A DNA stretch of 64,000 nt from Halorubrum amylolyticum (GTDB lineage: Archaea; Halobacteriota; Halobacteria; Halobacteriales; Haloferacaceae): contig NZ_SDJP01000007.1 in NCBI RefSeq assembly GCF_004114995.1, positions 47,304 through 111,303 on the forward strand, written 5' to 3'. Positions within the stretch are counted from its first letter, which is position 1. The number at the start of each line of letters is the position of its first letter. The position numbers were made by a program, and so were the translations under genes. This document shows, piece by piece, positions 36,827 to 44,820 of the stretch. The notes beneath the pieces are model-generated. The model saw only the letters and a list, made by a program, of their open reading frames with translations, had not been told where the DNA came from and did not search any database.

Positions 36827-37426
36827 TCACACGACCACAGAGACCACCGCGAAGAGAATGAGCACGCCGGCGACGTCACAGAGGTTGGTGACGACGGGGA
36901 TGGTCGTGTCGTCGGGGTTGAGCCCGACGCGGTACGACACCTCGACCGCGGCGACGCTGGCGACGACGACGAGAACGGCGAGCACCAGCCCCGAGACGAG
37001 CGAGACGAGCAGCACGCGCCCGAGTCCGAGGGTCCCACCGAGCGCGACACCGATCCCCCACGCCGCGACGCCGACCGCGCCGAAGACGGTTCCCGCGAGC
37101 GCGAACACGGCGCCGACGTTGGCGCGGAGGTCGGGATTCGACGGGCTCAGCTCGTACGTCCCGAGGTAGAGCTGGGTGGTGAGCCGCGAACAAGTGATCG
37201 ACGCGAGGTTCCCCGCGGTCCCGATCTGGACCGGGACCAACACGAGGAGCGCAGGGTTCTGCACGAGGGTCTCCTCGTACGTTTCGAGAACCGTCCCGGA
37301 GACGAGCTGGAGCACCGACAGCGCGGCCAAAAGCGGGATCATCGTCCTGACGATCCGGCGGACCGACCACTCGTCGACGTACTCGCTGTCGCGGTTCCCG
37401 CCGCGGTCGCCTTCAGACCCGCTCAT
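36827..37426 (-). CDS. MgtE/SLC41-like cation transporter domain protein, second half
   Basis: A 199-aa protein with about five hydrophobic helices and no CBS or MgtE-N domains. NPALLVLVPVQIGTAGNLAS and NPDDTTIPVVTNLCD are typical of the MgtE pore domain, where the P-V-x-T-x-x-D aspartate lines the Mg2+ path. Its ATG overlaps the previous gene's stop (ATGA), so the two half-size proteins are made together and probably form the transporter as a heterodimer. Confidence 0.82.
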   Translation of the reverse strand: MSGSEGDRGGNRDSEYVDEWSVRRIVRTMIPLLAALSVLQLVSGTVLETYEETLVQNPALLVLVPVQIGTAGNLASITCSRLTTQLYLGTYELSPSNPDLRANVGAVFALAGTVFGAVGVAAWGIGVALGGTLGLGRVLLVSLVSGLVLAVLVVVASVAAVEVSYRVGLNPDDTTIPVVTNLCDVAGVLILFAVVSVVV

Positions 37427-37995
37427 AACACGGTCCCCACGACGTAGATCCCGACGAGGAGAAAGAAGATCCCGAACACGTCGCCGAGCGTCGTCACGAC
37501 GGGGCCGATCACGTTGTCGGGGTCGAGCCCGCGCCGGTAGCCGACGAAGATGACGGCGATGAGCACCGAGATCATGAGCACCGCCGAGAGAAAGCCGGCG
37601 ACGACCATGATTCCGACCAGTTCGAGGAGGTTCCCCTCGTTTCCGAACAGGCGTAGCCAGAGGTACGTGATCACCGCGATAAACACGGAGACGGTCATTC
37701 CGTTGATGAAGGAGGCGAGGATCGCGTTCGTGAGCCGGCGATCCAGCCGGAAGCGCGGCTCGATGAGCCCCTGGTGGAGCCCGGTCGAGAGCCGCGCGCC
37801 GAGCGAGCCGTAGACGCCCCCGCGGGTGGCGAGGAACGCCGGGAGCAACAGGAGCAGTCCCGGCACCTCGGAGATACCGGCCCGCATCGTCTCCGAGCCG
37901 AGGATCGTCCCGGAGAACAACCCCGCGACGAGACTGACGAGAATCACCGGGAGCGCCTGCCGGTAGACGTCGCGGGCGGTGTCGTGGCCGGGCAT
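37423..37995 (-). CDS. MgtE/SLC41-like cation transporter domain protein, first half
   Basis: A 190-aa homologue of its downstream neighbour with five hydrophobic helices. GLLLLLPAFLATRGGVYGSL and DPDNVIGPVVTTLGDVFG again show the MgtE permease motif with the conserved Asp. The regulatory N domain and CBS pair of bacterial MgtE are missing in both genes, so gating by cytosolic Mg2+ must differ. The specificity (Mg2+, Co2+ or other) is inference. Confidence 0.82.
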   Translation of the reverse strand: MPGHDTARDVYRQALPVILVSLVAGLFSGTILGSETMRAGISEVPGLLLLLPAFLATRGGVYGSLGARLSTGLHQGLIEPRFRLDRRLTNAILASFINGMTVSVFIAVITYLWLRLFGNEGNLLELVGIMVVAGFLSAVLMISVLIAVIFVGYRRGLDPDNVIGPVVTTLGDVFGIFFLLVGIYVVGTVL

Positions 37996-38117
37996 CGACC
38001 GTGTCGACGGTGCCGACGGTGAAAAAACCGGCCGGGAGCGGGTCGGTCGGAAGAAGCGGACGGCGACCGACTGCCGTGCCCCGCATCGTTAAGTCGGTCG
38101 GGCGGGTTCCCGATCCC

Positions 38118-38696
38118 ATGGACTACTCGCTCGCCATCGAGAACGGGCCGGAAACGATCCCGGGCGGAACCGGGCTCCTCCTCGTTCACCCGAGCATCGG
38201 CGAGACCGACCGGATCGACACGGACTTCCTGAAGACCGACACCGACGCCTTCCTCGTCGTCTCGACGCGAACCACCGCGCGCGAGGTCGAGCAGAAGCTG
38301 GAGTACTACGACGTCGACGAGACGAAGGCGACCATCCTCGACACCCTCTCCGTCGAGCGCGGATACTCCCGCCGCTCCTCGGACGACGTGTACTACGTCT
38401 CCGCGCCGGACGACCTCGACGGGGTCGTCGACCGGGTAGAACGGTTCCTCACCGAACACGAGGGGAAGCGACGCGTCTCCGTGGACTCGCTCACGGAGAT
38501 GGCGTACTACGCCGACGACGACGCGGTGTACGAGGCGGCCGCGGACATCCTCGATCTCTTGGAGGAACACGACGCGGTCGGCATCTTCCACCTCTCCGAA
38601 GAGGTCCACGAGGTCGCGACGCTGGACCGGTTCCGAGAGCTGTTCGAGGGCGTCATCGAACTCGACGGGGACGGGAACGTGACCGTCGACGTGTGA
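38118..38696 (+). CDS. Haloarchaeal RecA-fold-like protein without P-loop
   Basis: A 192-aa protein. GPETIPGGTGLLLVHPSIGE and VERFLTEHEGKRRVSVDSL follow the layout of RAD55/KaiC-like 'HTR-like' haloarchaeal proteins, but the glycine-rich loop lacks GKT/S, so ATP binding is doubtful. The C-terminal part has YEAAADILDLLEEHDAVGIFH. Possibly a signalling or scaffold protein; function unknown. Confidence 0.55.
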   Translation: MDYSLAIENGPETIPGGTGLLLVHPSIGETDRIDTDFLKTDTDAFLVVSTRTTAREVEQKLEYYDVDETKATILDTLSVERGYSRRSSDDVYYVSAPDDLDGVVDRVERFLTEHEGKRRVSVDSLTEMAYYADDDAVYEAAADILDLLEEHDAVGIFHLSEEVHEVATLDRFRELFEGVIELDGDGNVTVDV

Positions 38697-38734
38697 GATA
38701 GCGCAGTCAGCTGTTTTTCGGTAATACCGCCTCG

Positions 38735-39604
38735 CTACTCCGCGGCGTCGACCATCGACGCGACGGTCTTCTCCGCCCACGCCACCGCGTAGGGAGCGCC
38801 GCGGTCGCGGTACGCCGCGGTGTCGAGTGCCGCGAACGGCGCGGGCAGGTCGAGGCCGTGGCGGACCGCCGAGCAGGCGTATTCGGTCGCGCTCGCGAAC
38901 TCCGTCTCTCCCCGAGCGACCTCGCCGGCGAGGCCGCCGAGCCGCCCTTCGAGGCTGTCGCCGGCGTCGACCCACGCGTCGAACAGCCGGGGATGGGTTC
39001 CCTCCCACGACGCGAAGGTGTCGCGAGTGTACAGCCCGACCCACGCGTCGAACAGCGCGGTCGCGATCTGGAAGGCGTCGCTGGGGCCGAGCCCGGTCGT
39101 GGACGCGCCCGTGTCGGGATCGGGCTGCCGGATCGCGGCGTCGAGGTCGCGGTAGCGCTCGCCGAAGAACGGAAGGAAGCTCTCGGGAAGGGTAGAGTCC
39201 GGCACCTCTTCGGGCAACGATCCCGATGGCGGCTCGACGCCGATCTGGACCAGCCGGTCCGCGATCAGGAACGCGAGGAAGTCGTCGGGCGTCCCCTCGG
39301 CGCGGTGTTTGACGAGTACTGACTGAGGGTCTGTCTGCGTCGTTCGGACGACGGTTCCGTCCCCCGGAAGCCCCACCGTGAAGGTCGGACCGGCGTACTT
39401 GCGGAGCAGGTCCGGCACCTCGTCGGGGAGCCATTCGACCGGAAACGACGCGGGTGAGAGCCCGTCGGCGAAAAGGCCGAGGTCCTCCGCTGCGGCCGGG
39501 GGGAGCGTCTCGAAGTCCGCGTCGACATCGAGCACCGACGATCCCGGCGCATGGGCCTCGCGAACCGCGTCGAGGTCGTCGTCGAGCGGACGGGTCGAGA
39601 ACAT
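38735..39604 (-). CDS. Conserved haloarchaeal protein of unknown function
   Basis: A 289-aa acidic soluble protein starting MFSTRPLDDDLDAVREAHAP, whose ATG overlaps the TGA of the 29-aa membrane protein upstream (TGATG). No catalytic motif is visible. Repeated aromatic-acidic helices (FDAWVGLYTRDTFASWEG, LFDAWVDAGDSLEG) suggest an all-alpha C-terminal half. Confidence 0.65.
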   Translation of the reverse strand: MFSTRPLDDDLDAVREAHAPGSSVLDVDADFETLPPAAAEDLGLFADGLSPASFPVEWLPDEVPDLLRKYAGPTFTVGLPGDGTVVRTTQTDPQSVLVKHRAEGTPDDFLAFLIADRLVQIGVEPPSGSLPEEVPDSTLPESFLPFFGERYRDLDAAIRQPDPDTGASTTGLGPSDAFQIATALFDAWVGLYTRDTFASWEGTHPRLFDAWVDAGDSLEGRLGGLAGEVARGETEFASATEYACSAVRHGLDLPAPFAALDTAAYRDRGAPYAVAWAEKTVASMVDAAE

Positions 39605-39693
39605 CAAGCGAAGACGTACGAGAGGATGATAAGGACCGACAACGCGGCCGAAACGCCGATCGTTCCGACGACGATCTTTGTGGATTTGCTCAT
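39604..39693 (-). CDS. 29-residue membrane miniprotein
   Basis: Reads MSKSTKIVVGTIGVSAAL followed by a hydrophobic end (SVLIILSYVFA): a short basic head and one transmembrane helix, giving an N-in orientation. Its stop overlaps the start of the 289-aa gene, which argues for real translation and coupling. A TTTAAACG box near 39717-39724 on this strand is a good promoter. Function unknown; it could anchor its partner at the membrane. Confidence 0.6.
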   Translation of the reverse strand: MSKSTKIVVGTIGVSAALSVLIILSYVFA

Positions 39694-39838
39694 GGAAGTC
39701 CCTGTGTCCGCCGGTCGTTTAAAGCTATATTCTTCGGCGAGACCGTGATCGGGAGCTGGCGGCGAGAGTGCGATCGATGGGCTCCGCGGGAGCGTGTACC
39801 GACACCGGTTTTATCCCTGACCGACGGATATCCGTTGT

Positions 39839-40327
39839 ATGCGAATCCGTGACGCGCTCGAATCGGACGCCGAATCGCTGGCGACGGCGACCGATCGGCC
39901 ACGAGGGGTCGTGAAGGACATGATCCACGACCGATCGGTTCGCGTCGCGGTGGCAGGGAGCGGCGGGAAGAGCGGTGGCGGCGACGAACGGACTAGCGGC
40001 GATGGGGGAGCCGGCGGTGCCGACAGTTCGGCCGACAGCAACGGTGACGGTTCGTCCGTCACCGGATTCGTCGCGTTCGATGCACGCGGCGAGACCGTGC
40101 ACGTGACCGACTTCGACGGCGACGACGAGGCGATCCGGCGGCTGTTCGAGGAGCCGCGTCGGTTCGCTCGACGGGAAGGAATGGGCGTCGAAGTCGTCGT
40201 CCCGGACGACGAGCGAACGGGAGCGATCCTCGAAAATTCGGGATTCGAGTCGGCCGGGCCGGGACCGCGGTTCGAGGGGCGCCGGACGACGCGGTACGTG
40301 ATCGATTCGGCCGATTTGGACGGATAA
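39839..40327 (+). CDS. GNAT-fold acetyltransferase-like protein
   Basis: A 162-aa protein: MRIRDALESDAESLATATDR at the start, GFVAFDARGETVHVTDFDGD as the central strands, and VVVPDDERTGAILENSGFES as the C-terminal GNAT helix-strand. A 35-residue Gly/Ser/Asp linker (around 40-74) splits the fold, and the acetyl-CoA-binding RxxGxG/A loop is not clear. It may be inactive. GGTTTTATCC at 39808-39817 is a leaderless promoter candidate. Confidence 0.65.
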   Translation: MRIRDALESDAESLATATDRPRGVVKDMIHDRSVRVAVAGSGGKSGGGDERTSGDGGAGGADSSADSNGDGSSVTGFVAFDARGETVHVTDFDGDDEAIRRLFEEPRRFARREGMGVEVVVPDDERTGAILENSGFESAGPGPRFEGRRTTRYVIDSADLDG

Positions 40328-40356
40328 GACCGGAGAGGGTCGGTGAGGGAGAAGCG

Positions 40357-41538
40357 TCAGTCGAACCGGCCCTGAACGATTTCGAGCGCCTCCTCGCGGT
40401 CGTCCCAGTCGACGAACACCGCGACCGAGGTCGCGCTCGTGATCAGGTCGATGATGTTGATCCCGTCCTCGGCGAGGGGAGCGATGATCTCCTGGATGAC
40501 GCCGGACTGGTTCGGAAGCTCTCCGCCGGTCACCCGGATAACCGCGATCGGGTCGGCGACGGTGACCGAGGAGAGCGCCTCGTCGTCGACGACCGCCTCG
40601 TGGAGCAGCGCCTCGGCCGTCTCGGCGAGGTCGACATCGACGTAGAAGGTGACCGAGTCCATCCCGGAGGCGACCGCGTCGATGTTGATCTCCTCCTCGC
40701 GGAGCGCGTTCGCGAGCTGCGAGAGGATGCCCGCGCGGTTCCGGATCGCGCGCCCGGCGATGGTGAGACACGCGAGCGGCTCCTCGCGCATGTCGATCAG
40801 GCTCTCGAACTCGCCCTCGATCCGGGTGCCACCCCTGAGCAGGTCGCCGTGTTGGTAGTGGACGACCCTGACGGCGAGGTCCTCGTCCTTGTACGAGAGC
40901 GCGGACGGCGCGACGACCTCCGCGCCGCGGAACGAGAGGTTCCGCAGCTCGTCGACGGTGATCCGGCCGACGTTGCGCGCCCCCTCGACCACCCGCGGAT
41001 CGCCGGTCATCACGCCCTCGACGTCCGTGACGATCACGACCTCGTCGGCGTCCATGTAGTTGCCGAGCATGACGGCGGTGGTGTCGGACCCGCCGCGGCC
41101 GAGCGTCGTGACGTTCCCGTCGTGGTCCTCCGCGAGGAAGCCGGTGATGATGGGGACGACCCCGTCCATCTCGGCGGCGATCTTTCGCGCGCGCTTCTTC
41201 GTCTCCTCGACGTCGACCTCGCCGAGCTCGTTCGTGATGACGGGCCAGTCCGGGTGGCCGGGTTCGAGGAAGACGGCGTCGACATCGCGGACCGAGAGGG
41301 CGGCCTTGAGCATCCGGACGCTGGTGCGCTCGCCCATCGAGACGATCTCGGCGCGGTCGGCGTCGTCCGTCTCGAAGGTGATGTCGTCGAGGAGGTCGTC
41401 GGTCGTCGACCCCATCGCGCTCGCGACGACCGCAATCTCGTGGCCCGCCGCGACCGCGTTCGCGACCGAGTCCGCCGCGCGCTCGATCCGGTCGCCACTT
41501 CCGAGGCTCGTGCCGCCGAACTTGGCGACTACGCGCAT
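40357..41538 (-). CDS. lysC: Aspartate kinase
   Basis: A 393-aa monofunctional enzyme (aspartate to aspartyl phosphate), first step to Lys, Thr and Met. The N-terminal KFGGTSLGSGDRI is the kinase signature, and TTLGRGGSDTTAVMLG is the aspartate-binding motif. Two C-terminal ACT domains (about 265-393) predict allosteric feedback. The next steps of the pathway are not in the window. Confidence 0.95.
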   Translation of the reverse strand: MRVVAKFGGTSLGSGDRIERAADSVANAVAAGHEIAVVASAMGSTTDDLLDDITFETDDADRAEIVSMGERTSVRMLKAALSVRDVDAVFLEPGHPDWPVITNELGEVDVEETKKRARKIAAEMDGVVPIITGFLAEDHDGNVTTLGRGGSDTTAVMLGNYMDADEVVIVTDVEGVMTGDPRVVEGARNVGRITVDELRNLSFRGAEVVAPSALSYKDEDLAVRVVHYQHGDLLRGGTRIEGEFESLIDMREEPLACLTIAGRAIRNRAGILSQLANALREEEINIDAVASGMDSVTFYVDVDLAETAEALLHEAVVDDEALSSVTVADPIAVIRVTGGELPNQSGVIQEIIAPLAEDGINIIDLITSATSVAVFVDWDDREEALEIVQGRFD

Positions 41539-41800
41539 ACGGTCACCTCGCTATCGACGGGTCGCTGGCTATCGGCCGATCGACTCCGCCGAGTCGGTCG
41601 CATTAGTCGGCCCGGCCGACCCGATTGACCCGGGAGAGAGAGCGACCGAGACGCTGCACTGATAGTGTGATCGGTAGACATGGGCGCCCGTAACGGAGGA
41701 AGCCGCATAACTGTGTCTTCTTCGACAAGGGTCGCCAGATGATTCGGATCGACCGCGAAGTGGGGCTGATGGGCGGTAGATATCGATCGACTGATCGTCG

Positions 41801-41895
41801 AACGGAGAGCGGAACCGGAGGCAGAACGGAGAGCGGAACCGGAGGCAGAACGGAGAGCGGAACCGGAGGCAGAACGGAGAGTGAAACCGGGGAGA
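41801..41895. repeat. 24-bp tandem repeats downstream of oapC
   Basis: Units of AACGGAGAGCGGAACCGGAG plus GCAG at 41801, 41825 and 41849, with a degenerate fourth at 41873. They end three bases before the oapC stop. The 41539-41800 stretch before them holds the lysC upstream region and no gene. Confidence 0.85.
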
Positions 41896-41897
41896 GA

Positions 41898-42632
41898 TTA
41901 CTCGTCGGAGATGCCCCACGCGTCGGGCATCTCGATGACGTACCGACCGTCCTCCTGGAGCGAAATGATGTACTCCTGTCGGTCGTACAGCTCCATCAGG
42001 TTGAGCTCGTACTTCCCGGGACTCACGATCCGGATGCTCTCGAACTGCTCGTTGAGTTCGTCCCGGAGGTCGTCGATATCGGGGCGCGGCTCCTCCGGAT
42101 CGGCCGGTGCGTCCGGACCGGACCCGGTCGAGGACGAACCGGTCTCGACACCTCGGCTCGCCCGGTCGAGTTCGTCGGGCGAGACGACATCCGAGCGCGC
42201 GCTCGCTTGCGCCACGTCTTCGTGGGTCCGCTCGCGGACGTGTTCCGAGTCCGCCTGCTCGGAGTCTATCGGCTGGGCGTCTGGCGCCTCGGACTCCGGT
42301 CCCCGAGAGTCCGGAGTCTGAGTTTCGGGCTGTCGGGAGACGGAGGTGGAATCGTCGGTAACGGAGGCGCCGCCCTCGCCGGTGGAGGTGGACTGTCGAT
42401 CAGCGTCAGGTGACTGCCGGTCGGTGTTCGACGGCTTGTTCTCGGCGGGTGACGGCTGCTCGTCGGTGGCGGGTGACGGCTGCTCGTCGGTGGCGGGTGA
42501 CGACTGCTCGTCGGTGGTTTCCCCGGCCGGTTTGAACTGGAACTTGTTCCCACCGCAGTCCGGACACCCGGAGAGCATCTCCTTGGAACCGTCGGGGAAC
42601 GTCCGACCGCAGGTGGTACACTGGTGTGGCAT
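41898..42632 (-). CDS. oapC: Origin-associated protein OapC (zinc-ribbon protein)
   Basis: A 244-aa protein beginning with a zinc ribbon: QCTTCGRTF and SGCPDCGGNKF supply four cysteines. The middle 130 residues are disordered and carry a repeated TDEQPSPA octapeptide (three times). The conserved C-terminal part includes DLRDELNEQFESIRIVSPGK and RQEYIISLQEDGRYVIEMPD. It follows oapB without spacing. OapC belongs to the set conserved beside haloarchaeal oriC1; its biochemical role is unknown. Confidence 0.85.
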   Translation of the reverse strand: MPHQCTTCGRTFPDGSKEMLSGCPDCGGNKFQFKPAGETTDEQSSPATDEQPSPATDEQPSPAENKPSNTDRQSPDADRQSTSTGEGGASVTDDSTSVSRQPETQTPDSRGPESEAPDAQPIDSEQADSEHVRERTHEDVAQASARSDVVSPDELDRASRGVETGSSSTGSGPDAPADPEEPRPDIDDLRDELNEQFESIRIVSPGKYELNLMELYDRQEYIISLQEDGRYVIEMPDAWGISDE

Positions 42633-43046
42633 TTACTTGCGGGAGACGAGCGTGCTGATGAGGTTCTCGTCTTTGTGCAGGGTCTCGATCTGGTTGGCCG
42701 GGCCAATGACGGTGAGCTTCTGGGTCGCGTTTCGACCCATCAATTTGTCGAGGAAGCTCTGATCCGCGGTCTCCGCCTTCGGGTACGTCTCGATCTCGAT
42801 GCCGGTGAAGTCGTCGGGGCTGATCTCGGTCATCGTCACCTCGATGAGCTTCGACTCCTCGTCCGGAGAGAGCCCCTCTTCGAGGATGACGATGTTACCG
42901 TCGCGGACCCCGTCGAGGATGAGCCGGATCTTCTCCATCCCGGTGAGTCCGTCCATCCGGGCCCCGCTTATCATGTCGATCCGGACCCCGTCGTCGGAGT
43001 CGTCGGAGGGCGTGTCGTCGTCGACGTCTGGGGTTGGGCCCGGCAT
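42633..43046 (-). CDS. oapB: Origin-associated protein OapB (DUF2073)
   Basis: A 137-aa acidic protein: GVRIDMISGARMDGLTGMEK then ILDGVRDGNIVILEEGLSPD match the DUF2073 family. OapB is reported as an RNA-binding component in other archaea, including an RNA linked to replication; here only family membership is visible. Sits between oapA and oapC with 1-bp overlap to oapA. Confidence 0.88.
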   Translation of the reverse strand: MPGPTPDVDDDTPSDDSDDGVRIDMISGARMDGLTGMEKIRLILDGVRDGNIVILEEGLSPDEESKLIEVTMTEISPDDFTGIEIETYPKAETADQSFLDKLMGRNATQKLTVIGPANQIETLHKDENLISTLVSRK

Positions 43047-43687
43047 TACCCGAAGTACTCCGCGATATTCGTGTACACTTCGTCCATGTTCTCGCCCTCC
43101 AGCGCGGACAGCGGGATCGTCTCGTGTTGCGGGAAGGCGTTCGCGATCTGCTGGACGTCCGACTCGGAGAGGTCCGTCTTGTTCGCGAGGATGAGCGCGG
43201 GGAGGTCCTGCGACTCGATGATCCCGATGAGCATGGTGTTCACCTGCGTGAACGGGTCCGTCGTAGAGTCGAGCACGTAAATGACGCCGTCGACGTCCTC
43301 GCGGAGCCAGTGCATGGCCTCCGCGACGCCCTCGGTCGCCTCACGCGACCGACGGACCGCGTCGTCTTTGTCCATGTCGTGGTCGAGGAAGTCCTTGTAG
43401 TCGACCTTCGTCGTCACGCCCGGCGTGTCGACGATGTCGATGGTGACCTTGCGCCCGTTGCGCTCGATCTCCACGTTCTCCTTCCGGCGCGCCCGGCGGG
43501 TTTCGTGTGGAATATGGCTCTCCGGCCCGACGGCGTCACCCGTCCAGTCGCGTGCGATCCGATTCGCGAGGGTCGTCTTTCCGGCGTTCGGCGGTCCGTA
43601 GATCCCGATCCGCTTGGGTTCGTCGGCCGCGAACAGCCCGTCGGTGACCCGTGATATGCTGTCTTTAAGATTCGTGAGCAGTCCCAT
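43046..43687 (-). CDS. oapA: Origin-associated GTPase OapA (Era/Der-like)
   Basis: A 213-aa small GTPase. G1 is GIYGPPNAGKTTLANR (near residue 32), G3 is DTPGV and G4 is NKTD in ALILANKTDLSE. FLDHDMDKDDAVRRSREATE and EAMHWLREDVDGVIYVLDST are lineage-specific. It is divergently placed from orc1 across the origin, the hallmark layout of haloarchaeal oriC1. Confidence 0.92.
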   Translation of the reverse strand: MGLLTNLKDSISRVTDGLFAADEPKRIGIYGPPNAGKTTLANRIARDWTGDAVGPESHIPHETRRARRKENVEIERNGRKVTIDIVDTPGVTTKVDYKDFLDHDMDKDDAVRRSREATEGVAEAMHWLREDVDGVIYVLDSTTDPFTQVNTMLIGIIESQDLPALILANKTDLSESDVQQIANAFPQHETIPLSALEGENMDEVYTNIAEYFG

Positions 43688-44167
43688 CCTGACCTCCAGT
43701 CCTGTGTTCTCTCCCAGACACCCTGTGCGGTGTGGTAACGCCCGATACCGCGTATCCAGCGTGTGTTCGGGGAATTACAGTAGAATCCACGCCCCTCTCA
43801 CTTAAGAACTGCGTCAGACACGTCCGATCGGGTGATATTCGGGTCGTGCGGTCGTTGACACCCTCGATTGCGGTTGTTCATTTATTCGAGATTATTAATG
43901 AATTCAAATTATTAACGGATTCTTAACGACATGGTGGACGTCGGGGATCGGCGAGAAACGAACCCACGGGAAATGAACCGGCAAGAATCGTTGTACATTC
44001 ACCGAGGTCGACGCCTCGGAGAGGCGTCATATCTAGCCGGAGCATATCTAGCTGGAGCATATCTAGCGGAAAGAACACCCGGTGCTTTATCGCCAGCCGA
44101 ATGTCAGCCTCACGAAGTTCTTCACGTAGGTTGTTTCAGCCATACCATTGGTAGCATCTCCACCCCT

Positions 44168-44194
44168 CCCCCACCCCTTCGTTTCGACTGGAGA
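44168..44194 (-). promoter_or_regulatory. Origin recognition box ORB1 (inverted)
   Basis: On the minus strand it reads TCTCCAGT then CGAAACGAAGGGGTGGGGG. The 19-nt G-rich core (44168-44186) is identical to that of ORB2. Left flank of the unwinding region. Confidence 0.85.
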
Positions 44195-44388
44195 CCACTA
44201 CCGGCGTAGGGGGCGGAGAGGGATGACAGCGTACCGGGGATAAATACCATTTAGATCCTACTTAATCTATCTAATTTTTGTAATGAATTAATTCTAGGAG
44301 ACTGCCGAGGGTACCTTACGATTGATAGTATAATAAAACCACCGCTATATAGGTACCGTCTCCACCACCCCCCACCCACCAAATCCGT

Positions 44389-44418
44389 GTTCCACACGAA
44401 ACGAAGGGGTGGGGGGTC
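44389..44418 (+). promoter_or_regulatory. Origin recognition box ORB2
   Basis: GTTCCACA then CGAAACGAAGGGGTGGGGG (core 44397-44415), in opposite orientation to ORB1 across the AT-rich core. Fits the archaeal ORB pattern of a TTCCA half and a G-rich half bound by Orc1. Confidence 0.88.
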
Positions 44419-44553
44419 AAAAGAACGGAACGGACAGTCCGGCGGATAACCGACGACGACCAGACAACCCGAAAGCGAAACGGAAGATGTCCGGAGCCAG
44501 CTCCGAGACAACGAGCGGTTCCCGTTACGTTCGTGTTGTTCGACTGAAAAAAG

Positions 44554-44571
44554 CCACCCCTGTTTCCCGTC
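44554..44571 (-). promoter_or_regulatory. Mini-ORB 3
   Basis: Minus strand GACGGGAAACAGGGGTGG keeps the GAAAC-A-GGGGTGG part of the box. Weaker match than ORB1 and ORB2. Confidence 0.55.
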
Positions 44572-44795
44572 TAGTGGGTCCCGCGTGCTAACGCCGCGAT
44601 TTCGTCGTCGATCTCGCCGCCGATTCTGCCGTCGATCGCGAACGACACGGTCCATTTCGGGTCCGGAGAGTAACACTTTTGTTCCCCCTCTTCATCTGGT
44701 TCGAGTGCATCAACTGGACGTATTCGACCACGAGATCGGTCGAGTATCGACGTTTCAGGCCGGAGTACGACATCTGTCGTTGTTTCGCGTGCGAC

Positions 44796-44819
44796 TTCCA
44801 CCTGAAACAGGGGGGTTCC
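44796..44819 (+). promoter_or_regulatory. Mini-ORB 4 at the orc1 start codon
   Basis: TTCCACCTGAAACAGGGGGG followed by TTCC ends one base before the orc1 ATG. It has both the TTCCA and the GAAAC-A-GGGG parts. Orc1 bound here would cover the translation start and could repress its own gene. Confidence 0.6.
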
Positions 44820-44820
44820 A

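Larger units (their letters stand above)
43688..44820. other. Replication origin oriC1
   Basis: A 1.1-kb gene-free region between oapA and orc1. An AT-rich core at about 44230-44350 (runs such as CTTAATCTATCTAATTTTTG and AGTATAATAAAACC) is the likely unwinding element. It is flanked by two inverted recognition boxes sharing an identical 19-nt core, with two shorter boxes nearer orc1. A second AT-rich patch lies at 43885-43925, a perfect 8-bp hairpin (GACGCCTC/GAGGCGTC) at 44010-44028, and three 15-bp repeats of CATATCTAGCCGGAG at 44028-44069. Confidence 0.88.
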
